A DNA stretch of 64,000 nt from Punica granatum. Its lineage: Eukaryota > Streptophyta > Magnoliopsida > Myrtales > Lythraceae. Position numbers and translations under genes: made by a program. Location: assembly GCF_007655135.1 (NCBI RefSeq), contig NC_045128.1, forward strand, positions 41,429,885 through 41,493,884. Reading direction: 5' to 3'. How positions within the stretch are numbered: the stretch's first letter is position 1; the number at the start of each line of letters is the position of its first letter. Shown here piece by piece: positions 12,200 to 25,100 of this stretch. A model generated the notes under the pieces. That model was given only the letters and a program-made list of their open reading frames with translations. It was not told where the DNA came from and searched no databases.

Positions 12200-12607
12200 A
12201 TGACCAGAAGGAGAAGAACATGGGTGGGCCTCTTTGTGGTTCTGCTTTTAGTCCTCTTGTACTCGGCATGGAACTCCCTGAAGTTCAAGCTGATCTCCTG
12301 GCACAAGCTCGACCCCGCCTCGGCAGCCTATGAGTCCGTTATTATCGGGGCTGTGGTGGGGGCGGTCTCGATGGTGGCAGCCCTGGCGATCGCGGTGCCG
12401 GCCATCCTGGTGGGCGTGATCACGGTGGTGATCTTGCTGGCTTTCTCCGGGAAGCCGCTGGAGCACCTGGTGGTCGAAGCAGGGAAGGCGACGAAGGAGA
12501 TCGCCGGGCACATGGGCGGTGCTCTGCTGAAGGAAGGGCAGACCGTGGCGGCCGTAGTTGCCGTGTTAGGGTACTTTGCCCTCGTCAAGAGGAGCTCTGA
12601 CTATTGA
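12200..12607 (+). CDS. small plant membrane protein of unknown function
   Basis: An intronless frame of 135 residues from the chosen ATG at 12200. An upstream in-frame ATG at 12119 would add 27 residues, but those are hydrophilic and unlike a membrane-protein start; the basic MTRRRR followed at once by a transmembrane helix looks like a native N-terminus. Three or four hydrophobic stretches are visible: residues 8-22, a long Ala/Val/Ile-rich pair at about 45-85, and a short one near 115-128. They are separated by a Lys/Glu-bearing amphipathic stretch. The coding region is markedly GC-richer than its AT-rich flanks, with G/C at most third positions, which supports a real gene. I do not recognise the family. 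The protein probably sits in an internal or plastid membrane, but nothing in the sequence fixes that. Confidence 0.75.
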   Translation: MTRRRRTWVGLFVVLLLVLLYSAWNSLKFKLISWHKLDPASAAYESVIIGAVVGAVSMVAALAIAVPAILVGVITVVILLAFSGKPLEHLVVEAGKATKEIAGHMGGALLKEGQTVAAVVAVLGYFALVKRSSDY

Positions 12608-14843
12608 CTCGATCAGCCACTGATCAGCGATTGTCTCGACAGAGTATGGGACTTCCGGATGGATTCAGCATAGTAATAGGGCTTTTAATGTAGTCTAGGC
12701 TACATGAGTAGATAAGTTCAGTGTATAAACTTTAGTTAGTGATCTGCCGAGAGAAATTATCGTTCTTATACCGGCAAGTTTCTGCCGTCGCAGGGGCATA
12801 AGTTGTATATATTCACATACGTTCCACTACATTTTAATACGTTCTGCTATGATTGAGAGCGGTTCTTAAGGGGTATGTTTTTGCTGGTAATGAAGGAGGA
12901 CCGGAACAGACCTGGGGACGCTTTTGCTGAATATTGGGCTTCATGGGCTGCACCACTCTGATTAACGAATAAATATATAAAATACAAGACAAGGCAAAGG
13001 GAAGAAGAGAGAATCGACAAAAATATTGGGTGGGTGGGTGGCAAGTAGCTCACCCTTATAAGGAGGAGAACAGAAGTTCGAATATCGAGAAACGCATTTG
13101 TTGAGAGGGAGAATAACTTTTAATGCTCGATCTTTTGACTGGATTAGTCAGATCCCATGAAACTTCTTAATACTATGGTACATATAGAAAAAAAAAAAAA
13201 AGGGAAGAAGAGAGAGGGGGAGGTCGCATTGCATTCGTATTGCATGTGTCGTGTGCTGAAAGGCTTACACAAACAAGGTCCACCACAGATGCTCGCACAG
13301 ATGGATTTGGTCACCAAATCCAAGCACAGGTCACGTGGTCTCCCTTTCCCCAGAAGGAAAAGGACGACATCTTATTTTTAACTTAATCCTCCAAATATAA
13401 TAATATGCACTGCACTGTTATTATATGTATATATATGTGACTATATATGAAGTTGATGCACTCATAAGATTGGTAGATAGGTCTCATATGATAGTTCTGA
13501 GAAATTCTTGGGTATATATATATTTTTCTATTCAATTATCTAAATCGAGGTCATGTTAGTATGCGTGAACGTTTGCTCAACCCAGTTCTGAAATGAGCAA
13601 CGATTTATTTAACGATCTCTCGATAAATCAATTATTTCGCAATATCGATCTAACTGAAAGGGACGAGATCCCTGAAAACGATGACATTCATCCACCCATC
13701 AATAGATCATGAAGGGTATCTCTGTGTCGGCTTACAAACGATGGCCCGAGTTTTGGTCGATACCCCCGAGAAGTTAATCAAAAGAAATATGTGTATATAT
13801 ATATATATATATATATTTAAATGGCAGAGCATCGCTTGTGAACTGAAATAGTAAATTAGCACGTAAGGACAAGATTTCCCCTAATTTCCTTTCGACTACC
13901 CCATACTTTCATCCTCTTTTTTTTTTACTTAATTTGTGAGTGACAGCCGACAGGGACATCGCGTCGCTGACCCTTAGATTTTGCCCAGACCTTAGATTAG
14001 GCCACTGGTGAGTCCGAATTCAACCTAATAATCTGATTATCTATTATTTTCATTTCCCAAATGGCCATTTCATATAATTATCAGACCTAATGACATTAAA
14101 TCAAGCTTTTGTCCACATATAGCACTGGTTGATATTATCAGCATCAAATAGATTGATAAAGTCCTACCGGGAAAAAAAATAAAAAAAAAAAAGCTTAATA
14201 ATGGGCGCTAAATAGCTGTGAAGGAACACAATGATTTGACAGCAAAATCCACCTTGATGCTAAAGTCATTTTTCCATTTTCTGCGAGACCCCGACACGAA
14301 TATTTTCAAAGTTTATTGAAAGAGAGGTTTCGTGTTTGTCCCGACCGCAAGATATTCTTTAATGAATTTCGAGAGTTGACAATCCATTTAGTTACTATTT
14401 GCCCCCCAAAATAAGGGAAAGAATTACAGTTTACTCCACACACTTCGCCAGTCCCCACTCAGTAAGGTACCAGCTGACCCTGTCTTATTACCTTCCTTCC
14501 TTCGGCTGATATCTGCACTGCAGCCTCGGCTGTCTTTCACCTCCTCCCCACTCAACTGGGCTCAGTACAATCATCAAGCTCTGTTCTTTTTCCCTTTTGT
14601 TGCATTCTACTTTAGTAACACTGCTACCTCAGCCGTTGTCCAGCAGTAGATATCTCCTCGGATGATGCCCTTTTTGTTCTGTTGAAGGTTCAGTCCATCT
14701 CATCCAAGGCTTCCTCAAATGGAGAGTGCAATGATTTCTTGGTAAAGGAGCCCAAAGGGAAGGGGAGTCAAGAAAGAATCTTCTGATTCGGAGGAAATTG
14801 AACAGCTTCCACCGTCACTAGCTGCCCCACTACTTCCTCAAGG
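12608..14843. other. gene-free spacer
   Basis: Contains the 3' UTR of the small membrane protein and the promoter and 5' UTR of the mannanase. A TA tract lies at 13794-13816. The stretch 14450-14840 is less AT-rich and pyrimidine-rich, as expected for a plant 5' leader. No further gene is seen. Confidence 0.55.
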
Positions 14844-17127
14844 ATGCTTCAGCACCCTAAATCAAAGATGGTGGGGTGGAACAGCCTATTCTACCCAATC
14901 GTTGCCTTCGCTTCATGCTTGGTCTTCATCTACTTCTCATTTGGTGACTTTAGCATCAACTATAACACCCCAAGGCCTGAGCTTGATTTTGTCAGAGTAG
15001 TGGGGTCACAGTTTGTGGTGGAGGGCAGGCCTTTCTATGTGAATGGGTGGAACTCTTACTGGCTCATGGATCAAGTGGCTCGAGACCGGGGGACCGGCAA
15101 GGTCCGAGCTATGATGCGCGCCGGCTCGAAGATGGGCCTCACCGTGTGCCGAACTTGGGCATTCAATGATGGTGGATACTATGCTCTGCAGACATCCCCT
15201 GGTCGTTTTGATGAGAGAATCTTCCAGGTATGGACTAAGGGAATTAAATGACAGACTCTTCATTAACACAAGAACCGGGCATGTACTAAGATCTGGTTGG
15301 ATCTGATAAAATGAATTTCAGTGTTTCAAGAATCGCCCTTGATTCCAAATACAAGATTTAGTTGCAGTTCACTTGATTCCCAGCAATTAATTAATACTTA
15401 AAGCTCTGATTTTTCCATCATATCCGATTCGGTGATGAGCATGAACTTCTCCGGACAATTACTGAGCAAGAATCATCGAAGCTAGGGGAGATTCTTTCTA
15501 TATCGACTTGTCGAGATTTACCCTCCTGTTAGCAGCTTGGTTTTTAGCTGTTTTTGATGTTCATGTTATAACTTGCAGGCTTTGGATCAAGTTATTGCAG
15601 AAGCAAACCAACAAGGGATCAGATTGCTTCTGTGCTTAGTTAATAACCTGCAAGCATATGGTGGGAAATCTCAGTATGTCCAGTGGGCGATGGAGGAAGG
15701 CGTCGGTTTGAGCTCTTCCAATGATTCCTTCTTCTATGATCCTTCCATCAGGCGATATTTCAAGAGTTACGTCAAGGTATAGTTCTTGTTTCTATTGGTA
15801 TTCTTACAACTTGACCTTCGATATGGAAGGTGCAAGCTCCAACATGCATTGTGCTAAAAATGGTAAACATATCCATCTTTGCTTTTGCAGACAATCCTAA
15901 CACGGAAGAACACTGTCACTGGGGTTGAATATAGGGATGACCCAACCATCTTTGGTTGGGAATTGATCAACGAGCCAAGATGCATGACAGATTCTTCAGG
16001 AGATACTCTTCATGTAAGATACTGACTTATCGTTCCCTATGTCTCTGAGCTAATATGGCTTTGTTAGTTAGCGTCAAGATTGTCTTGATTTTCTTGTTAT
16101 TTGTTGGAGGAAGATCGTCTAAGTTCATTTTGGCCATGATTTGTTCGTTGGTCCAAATCATTAATTGTTGCCATGAAAACTGCATTGATCGAATGGGATG
16201 GAATTGCAGGATTGGATTGAAGAGATGGCAACTTTCATGAAATCGATTGACAAGAACCATTTATTGACTGTGGGACTTGAAGGCTTCTATGGTCCCACTA
16301 GCCCCAAGAGACTGACTGTGAATCCACAACCTGAACTAGGAGAGTGGGCTGCCTTACTCGGGTCTGATTTCATTCGAAACTCCAAGCTGTCAACTATCGA
16401 TTTTGCCTCTGCTCATATCTACCCAGACCATTGGTAAGAATCTCTGTGCAAAATGAACTTTATGCCCTCCAATACTAGTAGTTTTGGAGGAAACACCCTG
16501 TCTTTATGGTGATATGCATCTTAATAACTTCCATCCTTCTTCTAGAAAACAAAGGCACGTTTTCATGTTTTGGCTCAAGAACACTTCTTTTTGAATTACA
16601 CATTTTATTACCATATTTTGAGGAAAGGAAAAAACTCTTAACATTTCTCCACATCAAAACACATCCTGGAGTCCCGAAAATGGTGGATTTATCGAGTTAA
16701 GATTTTGACTATTGGCAGGTTGAAAGGTAATATACAATTTGAGGATAAGCTGGAATACACCTCACTGTGGATGCAGTCTCACATTGAAGACGGGGACAAA
16801 GAACTGAAGAAGCCTGTCATGTTCACTGAGTTTGGGTACTCTAACCTGAACAAGGACTATGAACCATCTCAGCGGGACCGGTTCTTCAAAGTCGTGTTTG
16901 ATGTTATTTATGGGTCTGCCAAGAAAAACGGTTCAGGAGCCGGTACTTTCCTGTGGCAGTTATTGGTGGCAGGAATGGAGGACTACAACGATGATTTTGG
17001 TATGGTCCCGTGGGAGAGACCATCTATGTATCGTATCATAACAGAGCATTCTTGCAGATTGGCTAGTCTCGGAGGGTCGGCTCATATGAAGGGCGATATC
17101 AAGGACTTATGCTTGCACAGACGGTAG
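14844..17127 (+). CDS. mannan endo-1,4-beta-mannosidase, GH5 (MAN2/5/6 type)
   Basis: Five exons: 14844-15227, 15579-15776, 15891-16013, 16210-16433 and 16719-17127. They join to 445 residues, the usual size for plant endo-beta-mannanases (EC 3.2.1.78). The enzyme cuts beta-1,4-mannan chains of the hemicelluloses mannan, glucomannan and galactomannan in the cell wall. Residues 14-33 are hydrophobic and act as a signal anchor or uncleaved signal peptide. Family landmarks: [12 protein letters not shown] near the domain start, [11 protein letters not shown] holding the acid/base Glu, HIYPDHW, and [10 protein letters not shown] holding the nucleophile Glu. A second ATG at residue 9 is possible. 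All splice sites are GT-AG and the gene appears intact. Which MAN paralogue it is cannot be settled by eye; the N-terminal anchor is reminiscent of the MAN2/MAN5 group. Confidence 0.95.
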
Positions 17128-17601
17128 AATCACATCCTTTGCTCGAGAAAGCACCAATTTAAATTCCTGGGAGAAAGCGTGATTGATTAAACTTTAAGGG
17201 TAAATTACAGGATCTGTTAAGGGAAATATGGTTTTGGAAGCTCAGGATAGGTTCATGGAAACGGTGCTAAGGATTTGAGAAGGCATTCGTTTTCGGAGTG
17301 ATGACAGGCTGCTTTCCCCGTAAGTCGCATCGGACTCAGCTGATCCACTTGTGAATCTACATCAAAATGGATCATTTATAGAGCTTTATGTTGTGATTAG
17401 GGGATTTCGTGATCAGTTGGTACTTCAGTTTTGTGAATTCTTTTGTACTTTCAGATTATGAACCATAAATTTAATTGCACGAATCTGTTTACTCTCCCGA
17501 AAAAAGGGACATTCTGACCTCCTCGTCATATATAGTCTTCTTTGTGTATGCCATTACATGTCAACTTTTATTTTTAGACCATTGACACCATACATAACAA
17601 A

Positions 17602-18272
17602 TTAGTAGCTGAACTGGAACTTCTCGAACGACTTGAGAAATCCCAGAGCGGCATCCCGTGCCTTCTCTGGGGGAGGTGTTGATGGATCCAACGGCTCAAA
17701 CTCAGCTTTCCACTCTGCAATACATTTCTCATCCTCCTTTCCTTTAACAGGAGTGAAGTTGAAGGTGACTCTGTAGGGATCATACATGTTGCTCAGGTCG
17801 CCTCCAACTACACGATATGTAATGGATCGTCCTGTCTCAACACTCTCTATCTGTTCAGTCGACTCCTTCACGTAGTTGCTCACAGCTGCGTACAGAGCAA
17901 AGGTTTTGATGATACCAAATGGTCAACGAAAATTTCAATAAAAATAAGATCAAAGTGCTTTGCCGGATTAGTTCAATACGGCAAACCAATAAAGATAACA
18001 GAGGATGTTCTGCTTCTCCAGCAATATTACTGTCGATGATTCAGGGTCGAATAACCTATGGGGAATTTTTATCCGCAAAAATTGCAGAACGAGAGAGTAC
18101 CGGGGCCGAGCCTGAAGAGACGGAGACTGCCAGGGTTGCCATTGCCGTGAACATATTCAGCAGAAGACAGCATCTGAGGGTTGATTTTGCTGATAATATC
18201 GTTGTCTCTGTACATCTCCCATGCCTTGTCTGCTGACATGTTCAGCACCACCTCTCCTCTCAGACTCTGCAT
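17602..18272 (-). CDS. major latex protein (MLP)-like, Bet v 1 family
   Basis: Two exons, 18272-18101 and 17885-17602, joined across a 215-bp intron whose phase-1 junction makes an Ala codon. The product is 151 residues, the standard MLP/Bet v 1 length. It begins MQSLRGEVVL, typical of MLPs, and exon 2 ends in the long C-terminal helix (PEKARDAALGFLKSFEKF). The fold encloses a hydrophobic ligand pocket; family members bind steroids, phenolics or phytohormones and are linked to defence and abiotic stress. The P-loop region around residues 46-52 (HGNGNPGS) is present in modified form. There is no signal peptide, so the protein is cytosolic. Its 3' end lies about 475 bp past the convergent mannanase stop. 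The ligand is unknown. Confidence 0.9.
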
Positions 18273-18385
18273 CGCGCTGTCTCTACAAGTTCAGCAGAAC
18301 CGAACCTTGGGTTCAGCAATGGCGAAGAGAAAGGCGTAGATGTCTTAACTAGTCTTTATGCTACAAACATACAGGTGGTGGTTGG

Positions 18386-18394
18386 TTTATTTAT
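18386..18394 (-). promoter_or_regulatory. candidate TATA box of the MLP-like gene
   Basis: On the minus strand this reads ATAAATAAA, about 115-120 bp upstream of the MLP start codon and in the only suitable AT-rich patch there. This is position-based; no transcript start is known. Confidence 0.4.
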
Positions 18395-19154
18395 GTGATA
18401 GGGACAAGGGTGACTGAAAGCCCACGTAACAAGTTACTTCTCATGACAACACGATATCTTTCGTATACACTTGTGCGATTGTCCGAGAACGCTCTTGGTC
18501 TGTATACGGCGATGTCGACGTAGTTGAGCTGCCTGGGAGTTCATAATTCATTCAGACGTTAGAGGATGCTTATATTACGGTTCTTTTCTTTGCTTCATTT
18601 GGTGAAATATAACGCGGACACAATGAAAGGAAAGATCTGTTGCAACGATAATCTAGTCCTCCTGCATCTTCAAAAGATATTACACTCCAGCAACCACCAC
18701 AAAATCGATTACATATATGTTCGTCCAATGTGACGGGCAAAAACCTAACTATATAGCATGTAACTCAATTGCACCACCTCGGAATTCACATGGAGACAAG
18801 CGACAAACAGTACAAATATACCAGCAAATGAATAGGGATTGTTTGCATAAACAAGTGCATGCTAGATCTAGGCCAAGGCGCAAAAATGGACCTCCAACTG
18901 CACCATCGTGGAACTCGACACGAGCCTTTCCCTCAAATTGAGTGCTGTTGTATTCATGTATGCGAATTGGCTTCTGATGGAGGCCTCTGAAATTTCTCAT
19001 TTCCGTTCCCCCCGCCAAAATGTTTGATACGCGTTATAAAGTAAGCCAAGAACCTGAAAGTGTTTCCCTGTTTGAGCTGGCAACAGGTCCTAAGGAAACA
19101 CTGGTTTCGGAAAAAAAAAATTCAAGTAAAGTACAAAAGTTTTGTTACTGGAAA

Positions 19155-22100
19155 TTATAAGTCGGGCTGGGGGTTGGAGCAGTTCTCTTTGTCTAGCTCT
19201 GCACTTAGCATATGATGGAGCAGCATGTCAACTCTCTGGCTCCTTGACTTTGTGCTGCAACCACAATTGGGAAAGGAGTTAATTGCAATACATAATCCTA
19301 AATATTTTTCACAGGTTAATTTTGGGAGTACTTCCTAGCTGTACCCTATCAAAAAGCAAAACCACTGCAATTTACATACCCGATAGATCTGCGCTGGTCC
19401 TTTCCAGATCCAGATTCCTGAGAGAATGAAACGATCCTTAGTGCTACATAGGTTGTTGGACTCAGTACTAATGTAAAATATAAATTGCAATCGCCCTCGA
19501 CAGAGGCACAAAATAGATTATCATATGATTTGGATCTTTGCTAAGTTATAGTGTGCAGTGACCTTATCTTGCTCTCCACAGCTCTCTGATGTTTCCATAT
19601 CCATTTCAGCGAAGAATGCCTCCAGGACAAAGGCAACGACCTGTATTCACCAAATTTTGAAACGTTAAATAATTGGTTTTAATTTCAACCATCGACAAGA
19701 CGACTCGTAATATGACAGCACAAGCTTAGGCACTCAACTTCAATTTTATCAAATTAGACTTACCAGATTCAAGAGCAATAGCACAGTTATTAGGTAGAAG
19801 CTGACGAAGTATATGAGTGTCCAAGAACTTCCCGTCAATACCTTGTAGCTCTGAAATACCAAGCATTGTGTCCTTTAAAAGGAGAAACAATCTGCGCTAT
19901 TACCTGCACCAATCTATAAGACGTCGAGATTAGAGTACGGTAGCTAAGTGACATACCTGCATCCAGTCTTGCCAGTTATTCATGACCATCAGGCAGAAGA
20001 GTGTCACCATTCCATTTGGATAATCATTGAAATTGAAAAGCAAGTAACTGATTTTTGTCAAGAAAAACGATTTCAGGAAGTACAACTATACTAGCTAGTA
20101 GCTACTCGGTGAGAACCTGCATATGCTTATAAATCAGAATATTCCAACCTGAATTACGGAAAAGGATACTCATCATCATACAGAGCAGTACTGTTCAACT
20201 TAATGTTCCCAGCATTGACAATACCACCGAAGATCTTCAGAAAAAGAGTTCCAGTAGCAGCGTTAAAGATGAATTCACATCTAAACATCTAAAAATAAGT
20301 TCACTGGCAACACTCAAGATCGAGAAATTGAATTCATAGGCTCACCTGTTCCCCAAGAGAGCAATAAATGCACAAGATACAAAATATAATTCCAAGGTAG
20401 GGCATCAGACTTGGTATGAGGGTCAGGAATGTGGCGACAAAAGCTCGGTAGCGTTTAACATACATCAGCAGCCTTATCAATCGCAACAGTCTAGCAAGAA
20501 GAAGATAGCGGATCCTGTCGTGATAAAAGAACAAAAAGTTGAAGTAGACAGAATTCTCCGGTGTATCATGAATAAAAACAGCAGTGCCTGGGAAATTAAA
20601 TACGGAAAGTGTCCATACCATTCTCCATTCGAGAGGAAATGCAGTCCATTAGGAGATATAAAGGTGATTGTTTCTCCAATAACTGCCAAATAAACACCAC
20701 GTATTTTCTTACTGAAGATGCAGTTATTTATCCAGCATGTAGCAGGGACCATAAAAACACAGCCAATAACGGATTACCTATGATCAATGTAATCACAAAA
20801 TCAAAGCGATTTTGGCCATCCCTCCAATAATTTTCAAATCCAAAGGAATAAACTTTTAAGGCCATTTCCAGCACGTAAAGCCAACCTGCACATCACAGAG
20901 CACCTCATTGATTCTCAAGCCACTGGTGTGTCACAATAAACTTTTAAATAGAAAATCTAAACAGATGTAGACATCACAAAGATGCTTGGATTTGATGGGG
21001 GCAAATCATGGCTATATCGGAAAGTAGTCAAAACAAAATCAAAAGAACACCTAACTACACATGCTGTGGAGCTTCCCAAATGAATATTCAGGCATAGACT
21101 GAGTGAATCAGCTAAAAAAATTAACCAAAATAACGTGTTGAAGTCGATTATCATGTCAGAGTTGTCCCAATCTCAGGTTCATATCAAGTTGTTTCCACCA
21201 AAAATAAGTGCTTCTGTAGCCTTATACAGGTTTGCAGCAGGTTGATTTCCTATAACACTGGCTTAGCATACAAAAAAACACTGGCTTAGCATATCCAATC
21301 ATGTCACTTCTTTTAATAAAATTGTAATTATAGCTCCTATTATGACATTAATAATACTGCAGGGCCTGAGCAAGAACTTACCAAAGACAAATTCGACAGT
21401 TTGCCACACCTTTTGGCCAGAGCTGTTTTCTATATCAAGCTGAAACCAAGCAAATACTTGAAATGAGGATGTTAAAAAGTCAAAAATGATTCCCATGCAA
21501 AATGTATAAACTAGCACTAGATGAACTTGTCGTTTAATCTGCAACAAGATATATTGCAGTCCGTCAAACTTCATACATGTATCTGAAACAGTGAATCTAG
21601 GCAGATTCGAGGCCCATACCGTTGTTTCTATTATCACAGCAACCAGATTCAGCAAGAGAACAAAGGATATGATGTATCCAAATTTTGGACTTCGTACAAA
21701 GTCTTTCAATTTCTTGGAAATCAGGGAATTGTACACTCTCGGGCATCTTTCGAACAAAGAAGGCTGCAACAAACCACTCACTTCAACAAAGATAACATGG
21801 CACCACAGCTCTTTCCATAAAATATCAACTTTGGATCAGGAGAATATCCCACTTACGGTATCTTCCTTCTGGAACCTCAGAGCAATGGCATTGCACAGAT
21901 CATCAAATTCATCCAAGTTGATCTAGAGAAGAAGGATTGTGATTATCTAATTAGGACGTCTATGGCAGGACAATAATTTTTCAGCATACATAGATAACAT
22001 AAAACAGAAGACTAGCTGCTTAAAATTTATCCACTCCTAAGCCTCAGCATTGTTGACTATCACAAAACAAAGTCTTGAGTCAAATTAGTTGTACCTTGAA

Positions 22101-25100
22101 GTCATGGCTATCATCTAGCTCATCAAATATCAGTTCAAATTCTTCTCTTGATATCTTTGGCAGTGTCCTATTGGAGAAGAATTTCCATGAGATCAGTATC
22201 GTATGCTTGCAATGATATTTAGAAAGATCTAAACACAATTTCTAGACCATACATATTCATGTACACGGATACTATCACCCTTTGTTGCTTAAAGGGGTAA
22301 AGATTCATCAAGCAGATATAGATGGGAGAACATATCGCGGAGCTTCGATAATCTCAATATTCTATATTTTTCAAGAGCTTTGCTTTCTACTGAAAAATAA
22401 CCAAATCAAATTTAGGACTGAAAGAGTGAAAGGTATTAAAGAATTGAAGAAATTCAAGAAGCTCAAAGCCTGTTCAAGATACAAATGTGTTCCTTACCGG
22501 TACTTGTTCAGCTCTTCAAAAAGAGAAATACACTGCTTTTTGTTTAAAGATCCTGCACTCTGTTGCAGCAGAAAAAGCCCGTTACTTATGTGCAAGAAAA
22601 CAAGAAAAAATTAACTAGGGTATTGGTGGGTGGGGGAAACAAAGGCACTTACATCCTCATCAATGAGACTAAATGCTTTCGCCAATATGCGCTTCCTCGA
22701 GTGATCCATTTCAGACACTTGTTTTGCGAGCTATAAATGAAATGAAACACGAATATCGTTTATTTCCTAAAGGGGTAAATAGATAGAACATGAAAGCCGT
22801 ACAGGCCGTAGAAAGAGACCGTACCTCACCCTTGAAGCTGTCGTATACAACGGCAAGAATCAAGTTCGTGACGAAGTAGACACCCAACAACACAAACAGA
22901 ACAAAGAAAAGGGCGTACCAACGGGACAATCTGCAAAAGAGAACGAATATTAACCTTAGCATCTCAATACATCAGCGTACAATGGAAACTCGAGAACAGA
23001 TTCTTGACTCAGCAAGAATCAAAATACTTGCATGTTCCACCACAGAGCAGTTATAATCTCAAGTAATGGAGGGGTGTACATTGAAACTCTTTTAATTGAA
23101 ATTCTTTCTTTTCTCGTAAAATACTCGCCACAAGACACTTACTTGTATGCTGGTATCCAAACATCTGGGTTGTTGGATGTGGTGAACAAGACAAAAATCT
23201 GATATAATGTAGCTCCATATGAAGTAAACTCGGTTTTGCCCTGTTGGGTATCTTCAAACATGACATATGCCACCCAACTGGAGAGCAGAAGGAAAAGAAG
23301 CAATAGAGCCTGCAAGCGACCAGAAGCAAGAACAAACAACATGCACTGTGTAAGTTCCATAAATGAGATGCTATATAATTAATTGAATCAAAACTAAGAG
23401 GAAAATTTCCGTCGCATAAGTTGGAAGCAATTATGAAAGGTCCTAGGGAGTAAATATACCAGAATATTGAAGTATGTCCCAAGCATGCCGGCTAAAATGA
23501 CGATGCTATTCCTCAGTTCCCTAGAACAGAAATGAGAATTCGTTGAATGGCACATGTCAAAACTTTTACAAGGCTAAATCTGCTGTGCCAACAATTCATA
23601 TAGCTTGAATGTTATTGATAAGTGCTTGCGAGAATTCAGCTATACCTTATGCTAAGAATAAAAAACACGACCCTAATATATGGAGCAAGCCTGAATGGAA
23701 GAGATTCGAGGGCCACTGGAGATAAGAAGAGGGCATAAACCAGTAGATCAACGACCAAAATCAAAAGGCAAATCACCTGAAAATTCAACCCAAAAAATAA
23801 AATCACGTCATCAGCCTCAGCATGCAAATATAAGCGAAAGCACTAAATATATTTATTTTTTTTAAAATCCGAACTTAGACAGCAGAAAAGGTATTATTGG
23901 GAAGATGGCAGAAAATGCCTGAAGTTACGCACCTTGAGTCGGTTGAGAGGATTTACCGAAAAGATATGCTTCCCTTCATACGCAATTGGAAAAAAGATAT
24001 GCATAGCAAGTATGATCAGCGTTATGCCCTGCAAGAGAAAGCATTTGCATGAATACCTACCTAAGTAGTTATTCCATTTTATCCACAATAATATAAATAG
24101 CAGGGGGAAAAAAAAAGGATATGCCATACAAATTTTATTAGTTAAGCCTATAACACGGTGAACAAGACAAATATGTCCCCGGGTTAATCAACAGCACGAG
24201 AACATTAAGCTTTTGTCCATTTCTTGAACTTCAATAATGAAGAAATGGCGAATGAAACTAATGTTCTTCCATTGTGTTGGACAAGTCTCGCGCTTACCTC
24301 GTATATAAGGGACTCGGCACCAGTTAAATAGGGCAGCTCCCCGAGGTAAAAGTAGTCCCTCTGACTGCAAGCATCTGTGGAGTATTCCGAACACCAGAGA
24401 GGTTTCTGCAGAAGAACCGGAGTCTAAGTCCAACTTCACCTAAGAAGCAGCTATCGCGTTCTATTGAATGGGAAGGTTTTAGAACGGAACCAACCTCGAA
24501 GAAATTTAACACTATGAGGGCGAAGTAGTTAAGGGACCAGAGGATATCGAATTTGATGAAGATGAAGTAGTACTTGGCAGCCCTGTCGAAGTGGGGTTGC
24601 TCGAGAATTTCCTCCGGTAACCCACTACCATCTTCAGCCTGCAGCGTGCATAATTAAGTCGGCAAGAAGAAGTAGAACAGCAGTCATACTTTTACATTAA
24701 CAGCAAAAAAAATAAACCGGCATCAACCCCAGCAAAGTAGAATAGACTTAGTCGATCAAAATGAAAAGGATTTAGAGGATGGAACAAAAAATGTGCCATA
24801 AGTATGCTGTTATACGATAAAACAAAGATCAAATCTGAAGCAGACAATCTGACACTGGAACAGATCGAAGTTCAAATGAGAATTAGGAGGCGGATCACTC
24901 CGAGATAAGGACAGCAGCTGAGCTGATCACGACGAAAGAAATGAGGCTAGGAATGGTTGCAGGAGCAAGAGTGAAACAGACCAAGTCGACGAGAGCGGCT
25001 GCCTTCTGGTAAGGAGAGCCGTAGGCGATGGCATCGGAGCGGCGTTTGAAGCGAACGCGGCCGCCTGATCCTCGGCTGGTCTCTCCAAGCAGCAAAGGGT

